64,000 nucleotides of DNA from NCBI GenBank assembly GCA_037783545.1, contig JBBELK010000316.1, forward strand, positions 496,001 to 560,000. The letters run 5' to 3'. The stretch comes from Henricia sp. BOLD:AAB3569 (lineage: Eukaryota > Echinodermata > Asteroidea > Spinulosida > Echinasteridae). The notes under the pieces were generated by a model. It saw only the letters and a program-made list of their open reading frames with translations, was not told the DNA's origin and searched no databases. The position numbers were made by a program, and so were the translations under genes. Of this stretch, positions 20,958-33,030 are shown one piece after another. Each line of letters starts with the position of its first letter. Within the stretch, counting starts at the first letter, position 1.

Positions 20958-21737
20958 ATAGACCTGTTCGGGGTTTTTCGTACCCCTAGAACTATGGGGG
21001 ACTGTATCCCCCATAGGTTATGTTGTTTTTTTCCAATATGGCGGCACCTGAACTTTAAGATCGGACCGATACGGTTTAAGCTAGCGCAATAATCCGCTCC
21101 CCAATCGCCACCAAACTCCGTCTGATAGTTCTTGAGACACTCACCTTGCGTGTGTCTACGGAATTTCGGTACCATTTGTCCACTAAATTCTCCGAAAATA
21201 ATGTTGGGAAATGAACGGGAACATGTGCGATGCATCCACATGTATGATTGAGGCATTCGGTAAAATGCATGTGGATGCATCACACATGTTACCGTTCATT
21301 TCCCAACATTATTTTCGGAGAATTTAGTGGACGAATGGTACCGAAATTCCGTAGACACACGCAAGGTGAGTGTCTCAAGAACTATCAGACGGAGTTTGGT
21401 GGCGATTGGGGAGCGGATTATTGCGCTAGCTTAAACCGTATCGGTCCGATCTTAAAGTTCAGGCGCCGCCATATTGGAAAAAAACAACATAACCTATGGG
21501 GGATACAGTCCCCCATAGTTCTAGGGGTAGGTTTTTCGCACACAATGGTATTAGCATATTCATGTATTTTTGGTACAGCGGACCTTTGACATACTATGGA
21601 CCAGTTCCTAATCCTATCGCTTATTGCGGAATGCCATGTTTAGCGGGAACCAATCTATAAATATCAAAGGTCCGCTGTACCAATTTTTAATGATATGCTA
21701 ATTCCATTGTGTTCGTAAAACCCCGAACAGGTCTATA
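20958..21737. mobile_element. Nested ~780 bp palindromic element
   Basis: The outer termini TAGACCTGTTCGGGGTTTTT (20959) and AAAACCCCGAACAGGTCTA (21715-21735) pair. Inside, two arms of nearly 270 bp (20982-21255 and 21258-21530) are near-perfect inverted copies, including TTTTCCAATATGGCGGC. A second inner foldback follows at 21540-21720 (CAATGGTATTAGCATATTCA with TGATATGCTAATTCCATTG, and TGGTACAGCGGACCTTTGA with AAAGGTCCGCTGTACCA). Ordinary DNA transposons are not nested like this, so it may be a foldback with a second insertion. Confidence 0.85.
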
Positions 21738-22141
21738 GGCTAGGCCTATAGCTTTTTATGGTATGAATTCCGTTCACTGTGAGACGCCATGTGTTAAGTC
21801 TATCAATATATTATCGGTCTATGACCAGAACAGGGCAACAAAAGTTACAAGTATTTTTAAGGAAACTGGGTAATGTTTTTCACTACTAAAAAAAATCACT
21901 TCCCATTAATATATAAGGAGAATAAGTGGCGACCAGTAGGCCTATACGGAATCTTTCTGTCAAAATTATAATTTTTCCTGACTTGTCCCATAGCCTAGGT
22001 AGGTTTGTGCATTGAAGTGCCAGGTCATGGCACTAGGTGTGGATTTATTTTTCAATTTGGTCAATCTAACTTAATTCTTCATTTCGTTTAATTTGCAGGT
22101 GTACGTAAAGCTGAAGTTAACTGACTTCACTTCACTTCATT

Positions 22142-25100
22142 ATGAACATGAATTCTTCCAAAATGTCAAATCTTGTGAAATTATGCTCCAGACGTTTTCA
22201 GTTGCATTTACCCAAAAACTGGACTTTAAATGAAAATCTGCAAACAACAACCTGCAGACTATACCACAAAATGAAACTTGCGTCTCGAATGCGGTACAAT
22301 TGTGAACGGAGCAAAATTCTTCCATCAAAGTGTTTGCCGTCCAGAACAACACAGCACTTCATCGGACTCAAGCAGTTTTCATCAAAAGTGTCGCCCCTAT
22401 CCCCTGCGTCGGAGGCACAGAGACGCGAGCTCGAGGCAAGCGATATGGAAAGCACGCAGCTCGTAGGAAAACACCGAAAGCGACAGAACCGTGTCTATGT
22501 CTGGGGGCTCTCGTTTACGGGTGCTCTCGGTGTCCCAGGATTCGTCAAAGCAACGCCGCTGAAAAGGGGACGAACTAAGCCCAAGAGGAAATATCAGTCT
22601 GCTCCTCACATGCTGAAAGAAAAAGACAAGGTGAAAAAGAGTGGTTGGGAATTTTTAAAAGACAACTGGGCATGAGTTATTTTCTGGACTCCTTTTTGTA
22701 AAACTGAATTTGTTTTTTTTTTGCAGTAAAATTACATTTGTGACAACTAACTCTTTTACATTCCTACAATTTTTAGTTTTCCGACTTTAGATCAATAATT
22801 CTTAAAGAAAAGTACAATATTGTAGCCTGCTTTATTAGATAATTTGCATAAGGCCAAACAAAATTAATGGTGTGTTTACTGTACCCCGACCTACCTGGAA
22901 TTTTTGAGGCCAAATTGCCGACCTCAAACTTTTTACTGCCAATTTTCAAGTTGATAATTTTAAGTAGCGCTGGGAGTTAACGTTTATTTTTTTAAACGTT
23001 TAAACGTTTAAACGAATAGTAATTACTAAACATAACAAAAAGTAAAACTTATTACCGCGCTCGCAATAAAAAGTTCTTTGACCTGGTATCATGTGCGTTC
23101 GCGCGGCACCACTGACACTTCATTGAATTGGAGCATACATGATGCAGGCCACGAAAGTTCAGCTATATAGTAAACGGTGTTTACCGCCTTGCTTTGAATT
23201 AAACAAGATTAAACCGTAAACCAGTAAAATCGCTTCCGCCTGCGAATGCAACTGTACATCTTCGGCTTGAAACCACAAAGGTTACCGACGTACCGTTGGG
23301 CTCATCACAGCGGTATGCTGCCTGATTCTTACGAACAAAATTGCCGCTTTAGAAATTTCTGGTGGCGCAAAATGGCCATTAGATCTTTGAAAAAGGGAGG
23401 ATCGATTTTTCACAAGTTGGTTTCGGATATCCATTTAGCATTTTTCTAAACGGATAGTTAAATTTCGGTAAACGTCGCAGCTCTAATTTTAAGTGAGCAC
23501 TATTTGCAATAATTTCCAACGAACATAACATTTTCTACACTTGTACATGAACATGTTTAATAGTGTTAATAGTGAGTTTCAAACATTGCAAAACAACACG
23601 CAAATGCATGAACTGAAATGTAAAAAAAATGACAAAATAAAATTATTTTTCTACCTACCTACCTGGATTTTTTTTAGGCCGTTACCGTAAACGCACCATT
23701 TATTTTGTTTGGCCTAAGCTCTCTTTAATTTGACTCGTCTGCTGTTGTTTTTCTGCTGAAAAAAAAACATGTAATTATAAATATTGACCAATCAGAGGTA
23801 TGGACATTAATCTGAAACTTTTCTCGGCCAATCAAGAGTGAACGCCATATTAAATGTTAAACTTGCTCACTTAATTGTTACTGATTTTATTACCCCACAA
23901 TTTCCCCTCAAAATTCAAAACCCTGCCCTCTTTCCACAAAATTAAACTTGTATTTAAAAAAAGAAATTTATCAAGAAGGACATTTGTATTACAACTTTAT
24001 TGATAAAACAGCAAAACAGTTTCTCAATACAAATTTATGGATTGGACGATTATCCGGACAAAAATTGGCATCTAGAAAAATAATATAGGAGTGTGGGCAT
24101 TTCCTTAATTTCCAGATTACCTCCATTGGGTGTGGCTATGGTTTCACTCTGCTCGCAAGTAACACGCTGGAAACTACCAAAGTCTGGGGAACGGGTGTTA
24201 ACGTGGATTCACAGCTGGGGTATCAACCGAAAAGTATCAACAAAGGTCAGTACAGGTTGTCCTTAAAAAAATAAGTGCATTGTATACCTAAAGCCTAGCA
24301 TACATCGACATTGCAACGGAAGCAACTCAACTAATCAGTTGCTGTCGATGTGTGCGTAGTGTGCTCATCGACAGCAACTGATCAGTTGCGCAACTAGCGG
24401 CAACTGGGAGCATCCAGCCATGTCTACATTGACCTCGCAACTGGAAGTAACTGTTGCTTCCAGTTGCTGTCGATGTGCGCGCACGTGATCAGATGCACGC
24501 GAGCAACTTACAGCAACTAGTTGCAAGTACACGTACATCGATGCAACTGACCGCAACTGGGTACAACTAGTTGCCAGAAAGTAGAACATGAGCAACTCGC
24601 GGCAACTGGGATTTTTCCAGTTGCCGGTAGTTGCAAGTTCGCGTACATCAACCTTTTTAGGCAACTGATCAGTTGCTCCCAGTTGATGCAAACACCAGTT
24701 GCCACTAGTTGCTTCCAGTTGCAATGTCGATGTACGCTAGGCTTAAAGTTTCTAAATTCATATTATCACGAAACTACTGAACATTTGAGAAAAAGGCAAA
24801 TATCTGTGGAAAGTTTAAATTGTCCTCTATACAATGGTATTAGGTTCATTATGCCACTGCCCTGAACGATCCAACATACAAGACGTTATGAAAGGTATTG
24901 AAATCAGCACTGTGACAAGTTGCCTGAATAGTGGATGAAGTGAATCATCTCCGCCAAGACCGTGGGATGATAAGGCAGGCAGTAGGAGACATGAGACAAA
25001 GATGCCAGCTATGCATTAACAGGAATGGTGGCCATGTAAAGGGCACAGCACCTTAAAGGCCCAGTGTATAATTTTCAATGACCCCAAAAAGTAATTGACG

Positions 25101-28100
25101 AGTTTACAGGGGAAAAGTTCTGAAAGTAAAGATTGAATTAATAGCAACTACCCAATGAAAGGTTTCCGCTCAAAAAGATATAATTTTACCACAAAATAAT
25201 CCGTAAAGATGAAATTATTTATATCGTTTGCAAACGATTTACTTATTTTTGGTTCGCATCTATGCGGTCCAAAATGCATGGGCGCTGTGTAATGCGTGTG
25301 AGTGTTCTATCGCGATGCATTTTTATGGATCGCGCGCACACGCAGTATATGATGTGCACCACAGAGTGCATGACGCAAGCCACATAGTACCCGATCAACT
25401 GAGAACGAATATTTGAAACACCCCGCCAAGACCAGGAAAACGCATATGGATTTTCATGTTTTTTTAAACGTGGTACATTTGACAAAACTGAAATTTCTTC
25501 GGATGAGTTTGTTGATGTCTTTCGTTTGATTTATAATGGTTTTATTCACAACAGATCATCTACAGAGCCTTTAAGCCACAAAAGGAATGGATCAGAAAGA
25601 TTGTGTTGTTTCTTCATTTATTGTCCCTGTCGCCACTTTTTCAGCTAACATAATCTGTGTCCAACTGTTTTGTTTATATTTCAGAGGCGGGAATGGAGTA
25701 TATCTTTGCTCCAGTTTCAATTGATCTTCCGCTAAGTAGACCACGGTCAACAAGGGTTAGTCAGGTGGCGTGTGGAAGGGCACACTCTATGATACTTACT
25801 GACAACGAAGGAGGTATGTAGTTTAGGGTTGATAATACGTGGGCAATAGACTCTTTGCACCGGGGGCCTACAGGGGGCAGTCACATTGTCACCGTGTGTC
25901 ATGCATGAGTAGGCACATTGTGGATCTATTGTCACATCATTTAAATATGAAAACCTTCCCCCTGTCATGGCTGCCGGTGGAAAGGGTCTATTCCAGAAAT
26001 TCAGTTTTACATTTCAGAGACTTTGAGGGCTTGTAATGCTTCACATATTCAAGTTGTTTGATTTTAAACACATGTTCTTCAAGCATCCTTGATGGAATTG
26101 TAATTCCTAAAATACTGGTCGTAATGCTGTTCTCAAAATGGAGGGTTTTTTACATTTGAATGCAAACTTGACTGAATGATCATATCCAAAATGTGGATTT
26201 CTTCTGTAAAATTGTACATTTATTTCTTCAAAACCTGTATTTTGTTTGCAGTTTTCAGCCTGGGTAACAATGCAGGGGGACAATGTGGAAGGACAACTGT
26301 AGAAAACGAGGACTATAGATCCAATCCAGTTATCCATCGAATTGGAGGAATTGATGGGAAAGTAACCCAGGTACAGACTTGAGAAAAGACTACCTTTAAA
26401 TCCTACTTGTGCATAGTATTTGTTGTAATTTTAGAAAGTTAACAGATTCAATAATGGAAAAAAATGGCTGCAGCCAAACCAAAAAGTATTTAGTAATTTA
26501 CTGCAATGCTTATTTCTAGGTTGAGTGTGGTCATGACCATACCCTTTTCCTGACTGAAGAGGGCGCTGTTTACAGCTGTGGATGGGGAGCAGACGGTCAG
26601 ACTGGTGAGCTTACTTTTTCTACATTTATGTTGCCATAGTAATTTACATACATATTTGCAATATTTTGAATTTAAAAAAACGTTAAGGACAGTCCAAGGT
26701 TGTCAACATTTTCACTGAACTACAAAGCATAGGAAGGGGGAAGGTGGCTCGAGGGCCGCATACGACTTTACATGCACTGTGAAGTGTTGACATTTCATGG
26801 TAGTGACAAAAAATGTTGATAAGTAGTATTTCGGGGGAGGGATGGAGCGTCTTGAAAAATACTACGCTCTGTAGAACTGTGAAAATGTTGACAACTTTGG
26901 ACGGCACTTAAATTTGAGAATTTGTCCAATTTTTACCTTGCAGGACTGGGTCACTACGAAAACATCGACCATCCAACAAGACTTAACGGAGACATAAAAG
27001 GGGAGAAAATAGTTCAAATTGCGACATTTTCTGACTGTTGTCTTGCAGTATCCGGTAAGAAAACTTGTTTAAAGTTAAACTGTTAACCTTTCTTTAAAGG
27101 AGCGTGACCAGATCACATTTTTGAGCCTTCCAACTATGGCCTTATTCCAAATCTCGACTTGGGCTCAGGCTCAGGCTACATGTAAACCACATGGAGACGG
27201 AGCCGGAGACGGAGACGAAGCCGAGATTTGGAAAAGCCCCCATATTTCCCATGGGTGTTGAGATTTTGATACCATATCATGTGTCATATTTTTCTCCTCA
27301 TTCTGAAATTTCGCACTCTCAATCTGTATATTTTGAAGGATATACAATGTAGTAAAAACAAACCACCAATGTTTTGTAAACTAATTTATCTGGTTCCATA
27401 AAGCAGTGCAGTGATTACACCAACCTTTTTGCTTCCACATCAAAATTGGAGATTGCAAATTTCCTGTTTGAAACAAAATTAATTTCTCTGAACACAAAAA
27501 AGGAGCCGCAGCTATTTATTAATGTGGTTAAACCCAAAACTGATTTCATACTAATGAGTAACTTTAATGTTTTTGGCAGATAAAGGGGACCTGTTCGGAT
27601 GGGGTAACTCGGAGTATAATCAGTTAAACAGTGTCACGGAGGAAATGCAGGTAAATAAGATTTTGTTTTAGATTATTTTAGTTTATTTTAGTTTATAGTT
27701 TCTGACTGGCATCATGTGTTGAACAAAGATAGCATTTCTAGGTAGCATATTTCTGTGAATTTCATTGGAGTGCTATGGCAGAGCGGTCTAGTGGATCGTT
27801 TTTGAAACCTGGGTTAGTTCCAAAGGTAGTGGGTTCGAATCCCGGTCCGGTCCATCCATGGTGCGTGTACCCTTGGGCAAGGTACTTTGCCATGCATTGC
27901 TTCTCTCCACCCAGGAGCAAAATGGGTACCTGAGAAGGTAGCGAAAGTTGATGTGTTTGATTAGCCGTTGAGCGCCTAAGGCAGCCAGGGCTGTTTACTC
28001 CCAGGGAGCTGAGATGGTGTATGGAGTGATTTAATGGAGCCCTATGATCAGCGGTAATGATAGTGTAGGCGCCTTGATGGGGTTTCTCCCGATAAGTGCG

Positions 28101-31100
28101 CGGTATAAGTCGATATTATCATTAAGAATATACTAGGCTTTGGCAAATTCTCTCTTATATTCATTAAAGTTTACCTTTTTATGTTGATGGTTTGTTCCAT
28201 TTTTGTATACAGGTTTATGAGCCACGGCATCTTCCATTCACTGGAATAGGGAAGGTAGTTGGTGCTGCAGCTGGAGGAACTATTTGTCAACTTGTTAATG
28301 GTAAGAAAGAAATTTTTTTTTTAGCTAGGCCTCTGACAACCGTAGTATTATGGTATAACCAGAGAATCATCTTAAATAGGACAGTGGCTTCACTGTACAC
28401 AGTTTTTCATTGTTTTCTCAGAACGTAGATGAGGTACTGAGCTGACTTATACACAGGTTGGTTTTTATCATACACATCCTCAATCACACATGGAGATAAC
28501 ACCATTTGCAATAGTTTTCTAATTCTTCAATCTATCTTTAACTATTACCAAATTTCCTTTGTCGCTTTATACAGATAGTGGAGATGTTTTCGTCTGGGGC
28601 TACGGCATTCTCGGCAAAGGACCCAAGCTAAGCGAAAGTCGATTTCCCGAGCTCATTCCACCAATACTTTTCGGACGAACTGAGTCTAAGCCGGATGTCA
28701 TGGTGACCCAGGTGCATTGTGGGTTGCAGCACTTTGCTGCCGTAACAAGTGAGTTATAGCAGGAACTGCATTGTCCCAAAATGTTAATACCAATACGTGT
28801 CTTTACGGTCCCCCACAATTCACTGCGCATGGTACATGGCGCAGTGCATGATGGGATACAAATCTAGTACACTCGCAGAAGCGCGCACTTTGTCCGGTAC
28901 ACAAGTGAATTGGATTCCGGAGGTGAGTGGAGTTCTCGGCCACTTCAAGTTTGTGTTTTTGACACAAATGTTAACTGGTAATATAGAGCTCAGATACAGA
29001 TTTAATATACTGTATATCTATTTTGGGATTATATCGGCGTCTAGGGGTGGAATATTTGAGATGACTGTCACGAAGTTGATGAATATGATAACGTGACACA
29101 ATGACCGTGCACAACGAAATGAGAGTCCCAAAAAGATGCTCACGCACTAGATTTGTATCCCATCATGCATTACCCATGTACCACGCGCAGTGAATTGTAG
29201 TGGAACCAACCGTAAAGGCACGTATAGACTAAAAAATCTTACTCAAAGATAGAAGATGTTCGAACTGTTCAATGCAATGATTCCGCCTGAGATATCTTTT
29301 TCTTGAAAACTTTTAGTGTTTTCTCAGAATGTAGATGAGGTACTGAGCTGACTTAGACACAGGTTGGTTTTAATCATACATGTCCTTAATCACCATGATC
29401 ACACATGGAAAAAATTGTATTGATTTTGGAGAATTCAGTAGTGTTAGAGTTAATCTCGAAAATCAGAAATGTTCACAGATTTAAGCCTAACTTACACAAT
29501 ATAAACATGATGACCGTAGAAAACTTCCCCTGAAATGGTTTTGTCTGAAGTGCTATAGTCTTTGAGAAATGAGTAAAACAATTAGTTTTCGTCTCATGAG
29601 ACGAAAATTCAACTCGCCCCAAAACCATTTCACCCAAGTGCCATTTCGCCCCAAATTACTTCGTCCAAACACTACATCGCCCAAATGCCACTTCGCGCCA
29701 AAACCACTTCGTGCACAGGCCGTGGTTCAGGGCGAAGTGGTTTTAGGGCGAAATGACTGCAAACCCTTTTTTGACTGTTTTCTCAAAAGTTAGACAAAGT
29801 ACGGAGCTGGTTTTTGCTCAGGTTGGTTTTAATCATGCATATCTTCAATCACACAGGGGGATAAAACTAACTATAACAGTTTACCAATCATGTATACTAT
29901 CTTTAAATTCGAGTGCAATTGCCAGAACCAAAAAATTTGCAAAGCTCTCAAGATATTGTGTTTAAAAAGTTCGCAGGACAGCAATTTAATGATACATTCC
30001 AGTTTTATTTTAAGGTGTTTTACAGTGATGTTACTGTACATGTGTTCTAAAGATTTCTACATGTATTGTCTATTTTTCCCCTCAGATACAGGAGATCTTT
30101 TTACCTGGGGAAAGAATGAAAATGGTCACCTTGGTCTTGGGACACTCAGCGACCAATTCTTTCCACTCAGGGTAAGCATGAAAACCGGCCAATTATAAGA
30201 ATAAACATAGAAACATATTTCTCATACTGCACCTATTAATTGTCCTCCCCCCCCCCCCCCCCCCCCCCCCCCCACCCCCCGCAGCTCAACAATCTAGGCA
30301 GTCCAAAACACCGCAGCCCGCATCGTTACACTCTCTAGAAAATCCTGTTCCATCTCCCCAATCCTGAAACAACTTCATTGGCTCCCTATCTCTCAACGAA
30401 TTATCTTCAAGCTTATGCTAATTGTCCACAAAGCACTCAATGGCAAGGCTCCCCATTACATCTCAGAACTTCTTCAAGTTTACACTCCGTCAAGGAACCT
30501 ACGATCCAGCAACATGCTTCTCCTCAAGGAATCCAAGTCTCGACACTCTTGGGGTGACAGAAGTTTTTCTGCAGCCGCACCACACATCTGGAACTCTCTA
30601 CCGCTTAATCTTAGATCTTGTCTCTGTACAACAAAATTCAAATCACTTCTTAAAACTTATCTCATGTCTCAGGTTTTCAAGGACTAATTTGGTTGTTCCT
30701 GTCATTTTTGATTGTTTCTTTCATGTTTAATATTACTTTGTTTGTTTTTTAGGGTCTCTGCGCCTTGAACACCCAGCAGGGTGGATATGTGCGCATTACA
30801 ATTACTATCAATGCTAGAATAGGGCGACAAATCGTGTGTAAAAAAGGTATATTAGGGCGACCTGCTCAATAGGGCGACATTTTGGTGTCGCCCTAATATT
30901 TTTGAGTTTAAAATTAATTTTTTTAGGTCAAAAACCATTTTTTTTAGGTCGAGAACCATTTTTATCGGGACTGGAGTTGTTTCTCTTCGGTCTGCGACCA
31001 TCTCCGGAAGCTTTGGGTAAAAAAATAAGGTGTCATTTTGAGTGACTCTTGCCTGAAATTTCGGTGGTCCCCGGTGAGAGTCTTGCCGAAATGTCGCCCC

Positions 31101-31473
31101 ATTGCGGCATTCAGAGTAGTTTAAAATCTTATTATTATTATTATTAGTTCAACATTAATCCTAACACTCCTCAATCCTCCAAAATCAATATGATTTTACA
31201 TACACCTAAGGGAGTTAGGGTTAAGATGCAGTTCAACAAATAAAGTAAAACTTTCTGTTATCCGATGAGTCTTGGCAACTTCCAGAGGGTGCAATAATCA
31301 CTCACTAGTTTTTGAGTATTGTGCCCAGTCAGGAACGATAGTCAAAAAATTACAAGCTTTCCATTTTTAACTTTTTATTTTTGTCCTTCATACAGGTATC
31401 TGTAGCAGCAGAAGTAACATCAGTGGCATGTGGTGTCGATCACATGGCTGCTATATGCAAGAACTTCATATGA
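22142..31473 (+). CDS. RCC1L: RCC1-like protein, mitochondrial (RCC1L/WBSCR16)
   Basis: Eleven exons join in phase to 519 residues: 22142-22630, 24116-24245, 25685-25813, 26252-26370, 26520-26604, 26944-27054, 27580-27650, 28213-28300, 28575-28748, 30086-30171 and 31396-31473 (TGA). The N-terminus (about 1-110) is basic and Ser-rich, consistent with a mitochondrial targeting sequence. RCC1 repeats follow: RVYVWGLSFTGALG (117-130), CGYGFTLLAS, SLGNNAGGQCG, CGHDHTLFLTE, SCGWGADGQTG, GDLFGWGNSEYNQL, VFVWGYGILGKGPKL, LFTWGKNENGHLGLG and CGVDHMAAICKN. RCC1L acts in mitochondria in ribosome assembly and pseudouridine-modification modules, and has been proposed to act on OPA1. Block order and length match the family. 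All introns are GT-AG, and several contain MITEs, a SINE and a LINE tail. The first Met is chosen for length. Met3 or Met8 could also serve. Confidence 0.96.
22852..23716. mobile_element. ~865 bp TIR element in RCC1L intron 1
   Basis: AGGCCAAACAAAATTAATGG at the left is inverted at the right (CCATTTATTTTGTTTGGCCT). Subterminal TACCTGGAATTTTTGAGGCC and TACCTGGATTTTTTTTAGGC are direct copies. A short inner ORF (23246-23449) has no family I recognise. Confidence 0.65.
24289..24748. mobile_element. Foldback element built from GCAACT/AGTTGC motifs
   Basis: The termini AAGCCTAGCATACATCGACA and TGTCGATGTACGCTAGGCTT pair over about 30 bp. The interior is dense in GCAACT and AGTTGC hexamers on both strands and can fold many ways. 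It lies 44 bp after RCC1L exon 2. Confidence 0.8.
25845..25992. mobile_element. ~148 bp MITE, AATAGACYCTTTG family
   Basis: AATAGACTCTTTGCACCGG at the left pairs with CCGGTGGAAAGGGTCTATT at the right. Relatives at 43530-43650 and 62699-62848 share the inner block CACATTGTCACCGTG. Confidence 0.8.
26690..26910. mobile_element. ~220 bp MITE, intact copy
   Basis: GTCCAAGGTTGTCAACATTTTC and its inverse GAAAATGTTGACAACTTTGGAC form the termini. The interior has CGAGGGCCGCATACGACTTT and GTATTTCGGGGGAGGGA, also found in the SINE-split copy at 11375-11945. Confidence 0.8.
27095..27330. mobile_element. TTTAAAGGAG MITE with nested foldback
   Basis: CTTTAAAGGAGCGTGACCAG, then GATCACATTTTTG and later CCCATGGGTGTTGAGATTTT, matches the element at 18001-18372. 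Between these parts, 27137-27242 is a hairpin (CCAAATCTCGACTTGGGCTC with GCCGAGATTTGGAAAAGCCC) absent from the other copy. The right end is not clear. Confidence 0.6.
27767..28122 (+). mobile_element. tRNA-Ser/Leu-type SINE, second copy
   Basis: The head GGCAGAGCGGTCTAG and B box GGGTTCGAATCCC are followed by the same body as 11471-11823 and a tail ending GTGCGCGGTATAAG. It is intronic in RCC1L. Confidence 0.82.
28792..29228. mobile_element. ~440 bp MITE with ~80 bp inverted termini
   Basis: ATACGTGTCTTTACGGTCCC through GATGGGATACAAATCTAGT at the left is inverted at 29147-29228 (ACTAGATTTGTATCCCATCA through CCGTAAAGGCACGTAT). It begins about 40 bp after an RCC1L splice donor. Confidence 0.8.
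29280..29905. mobile_element. TGAGACGAAAATTC-family MITE
   Basis: This copy shares AAAACTTCCCCTGAAATGGT, TCTCATGAGACGAAAATTCA and TGTTTTCTCAAAAGTTAGAC with 32480-33030 and 57335-57815, and ends ACCAATCATGTATACTATCTTTA. The left part also contains the related GTAGATGAGGTACTGAGCTG block. Confidence 0.75.
30245..30283 (+). repeat. Poly-C tract
   Basis: A run of more than 30 C lies at the 5' edge of the LINE fragment. Its length is probably unreliable. Confidence 0.9.
30285..30815 (+). mobile_element. LINE 3' end, C-terminal RT region
   Basis: The frame reads LKQLHWLPISQRIIFKLMLI, then ALNGKAPHYISELL, GDRSFSAAAPHIWNSLPLNL and FKSLLKTYLM. This is the typical post-RT tail of CR1/L2/Jockey-like LINEs. 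About 128 residues remain before the stop near 30687. The 3' UTR ends CTGCGCCTTGAACACCCAGC, as at 7366-7436. It is 5'-truncated and intronic in RCC1L. Confidence 0.85.
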
Positions 31474-31495
31474 TACAGGTACTGAAACTTAGAAC

Positions 31496-31501
31496 TAATA
31501 A
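31496..31501 (+). terminator. Polyadenylation signal of RCC1L
   Basis: AATAAA lies 23 bp after the RCC1L stop codon and is followed by a T-rich stretch. Confidence 0.55.
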
Positions 31502-31616
31502 AATGATTTCTGAAATAAGGTTTAATTTGCTTTATTCCTTGCAGAAAGAAGGAAACATTTTCTTATTAAAAATTTGACACATTTTTAATGGTTCATGAAC
31601 ATTTTTACTGCACATG

Positions 31617-31823
31617 TACAGTTGAAGTCAGAAGTATAAATACAACTGTATGCAACCACCTGTTAAAAACAGTGTGCCTACTAAATTCTGTGGAATTCCT
31701 CACGTGCATGCAGTACTTAAAACATAGCTTGTATACCTTGCAATGGTTCGGGTAGTCCTGTTTACCATTTTGGGTGATGATGATAGTGGTGTACATGTAT
31801 TTATACTTCTGACTTCAACTGTA
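31617..31823. mobile_element. Tc1-type MITE
   Basis: Ends CAGTTGAAGTCAGAAGTATA and its inverse TATACTTCTGACTTCAACTG are flanked by TA. The termini closely resemble those of vertebrate and invertebrate Tc1 elements of the Sleeping Beauty type. The interior is non-coding. Confidence 0.85.
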
Positions 31824-31829
31824 CATTTG

Positions 31830-32479
31830 ACTTCAACTGTGTTTAATAATTAAACAAATGCTATTTTTTTTCACGGAAATTTACACAGGCAACCTAAACG
31901 ACCGTTTCTATTGATACGGAATATTATGCTTTTGCTAAGTATTTCGTAGTATTTCTTAAAATTATCAACAGGTTTTACTTCCATTGATATTAGCTGGTAA
32001 AATCCTCTGTATAATATGTTTTGAATTTTGAACATAGTTGTCATATATATACATGTAAATATGATTTTCAACAAGATTCCATTTTCAAAAAAGAAAGACA
32101 CATTTAAGAAACGCTTATGAAATATCTTGCATAATAACAAAATTACCTTGTAAACTACTTTAAAAAAACAAAACAATGAGCCACCTTTAAATTTGGAAGA
32201 TTTACTATTTTATCAAAAATATAGTTTGGAGCTAGATTATTAGTTTTTTCTATATACTCTTTATCATTTTACAGTAAAATAAACTGAGAATATGTTTTAG
32301 AATGAATATTCATTGAATAATAGAATATTTTTGACAACGATGGCTGATAATTCATAAATTTATCCAGGTGACGTATATTAACATTAATCGCAGTATTCTT
32401 GGTGTGTACACATTTCAAACACCAGAACAGAAAGTTAATTTTCAGAACCGATAAAACACTCGTTTAAAGTTAGAACACA
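31830..32479. other. Intergenic, no gene seen
   Basis: AT-rich sequence between the RCC1L end and the next MITE. Confidence 0.5.
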
Positions 32480-33030
32480 TCATTGGTAATCTCGAAAATC
32501 ACAGATTTACACATAACTTACACAATATAAACATGATGACCGTAGAAAACTTCCCCTGAAATGGTTTTGTCTGAAGTGCTATAGTCTTTGAGAAATGAGT
32601 AAAACAATTAGTTTTCGTCTCATGAGACGGAAATTCAATAGACTGCCGAAGTGAATACGTCACCTTTTGATATAAACTAAAAATCATCCAACCGTGTCCC
32701 AGTGCTTTTACAATGGTACTTTTCCCGACGGCCATGATAGTTTAGATCCAATTGCCATGGAAACGCACGTCACACTTCGGCTGTCTATTCGCCCCAAAAC
32801 CATTTCGGCGAAATGGCACTTGGGCGAAATGGTTTTTGGGCGAATTGAATTTTCGTCTCATGAGACGAAAACTAATTGTTTTACTCATTTCTCAAAGACT
32901 ATAGCACTTCAGACAAAACCATTTCAGGGGAAGTTTTCTACGGTCATCATGTTTATATTGTGTAAGTTAGGCGTAAATCTGAACATTTCTGATTTTCGAG
33001 ATACCAATCATGTATACTGCCTTTAAAATA
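32480..33030. mobile_element. TGAGACGAAAATTC-family element with long inverted arms
   Basis: AACATGATGACCGTAGAAAA through TTTCGTCTCATGAGACGGAA at the left is inverted at 32850-33005 (TTTTCGTCTCATGAGACGAA through TTTTCTACGGTCATCATGTT). It ends ACCAATCATGTATACTGCCTTTAA. Confidence 0.8.

Noticed and set aside
20954..21589. Two similar ~110-residue frames on opposite strands
   Set aside because: They are the two arms of one palindrome read in each direction, not a gene pair.
22198..22609. Other-frame ORFs within RCC1L exon 1
   Set aside because: The RCC1L frame explains the exon, including its splice donor and RCC1 motif.
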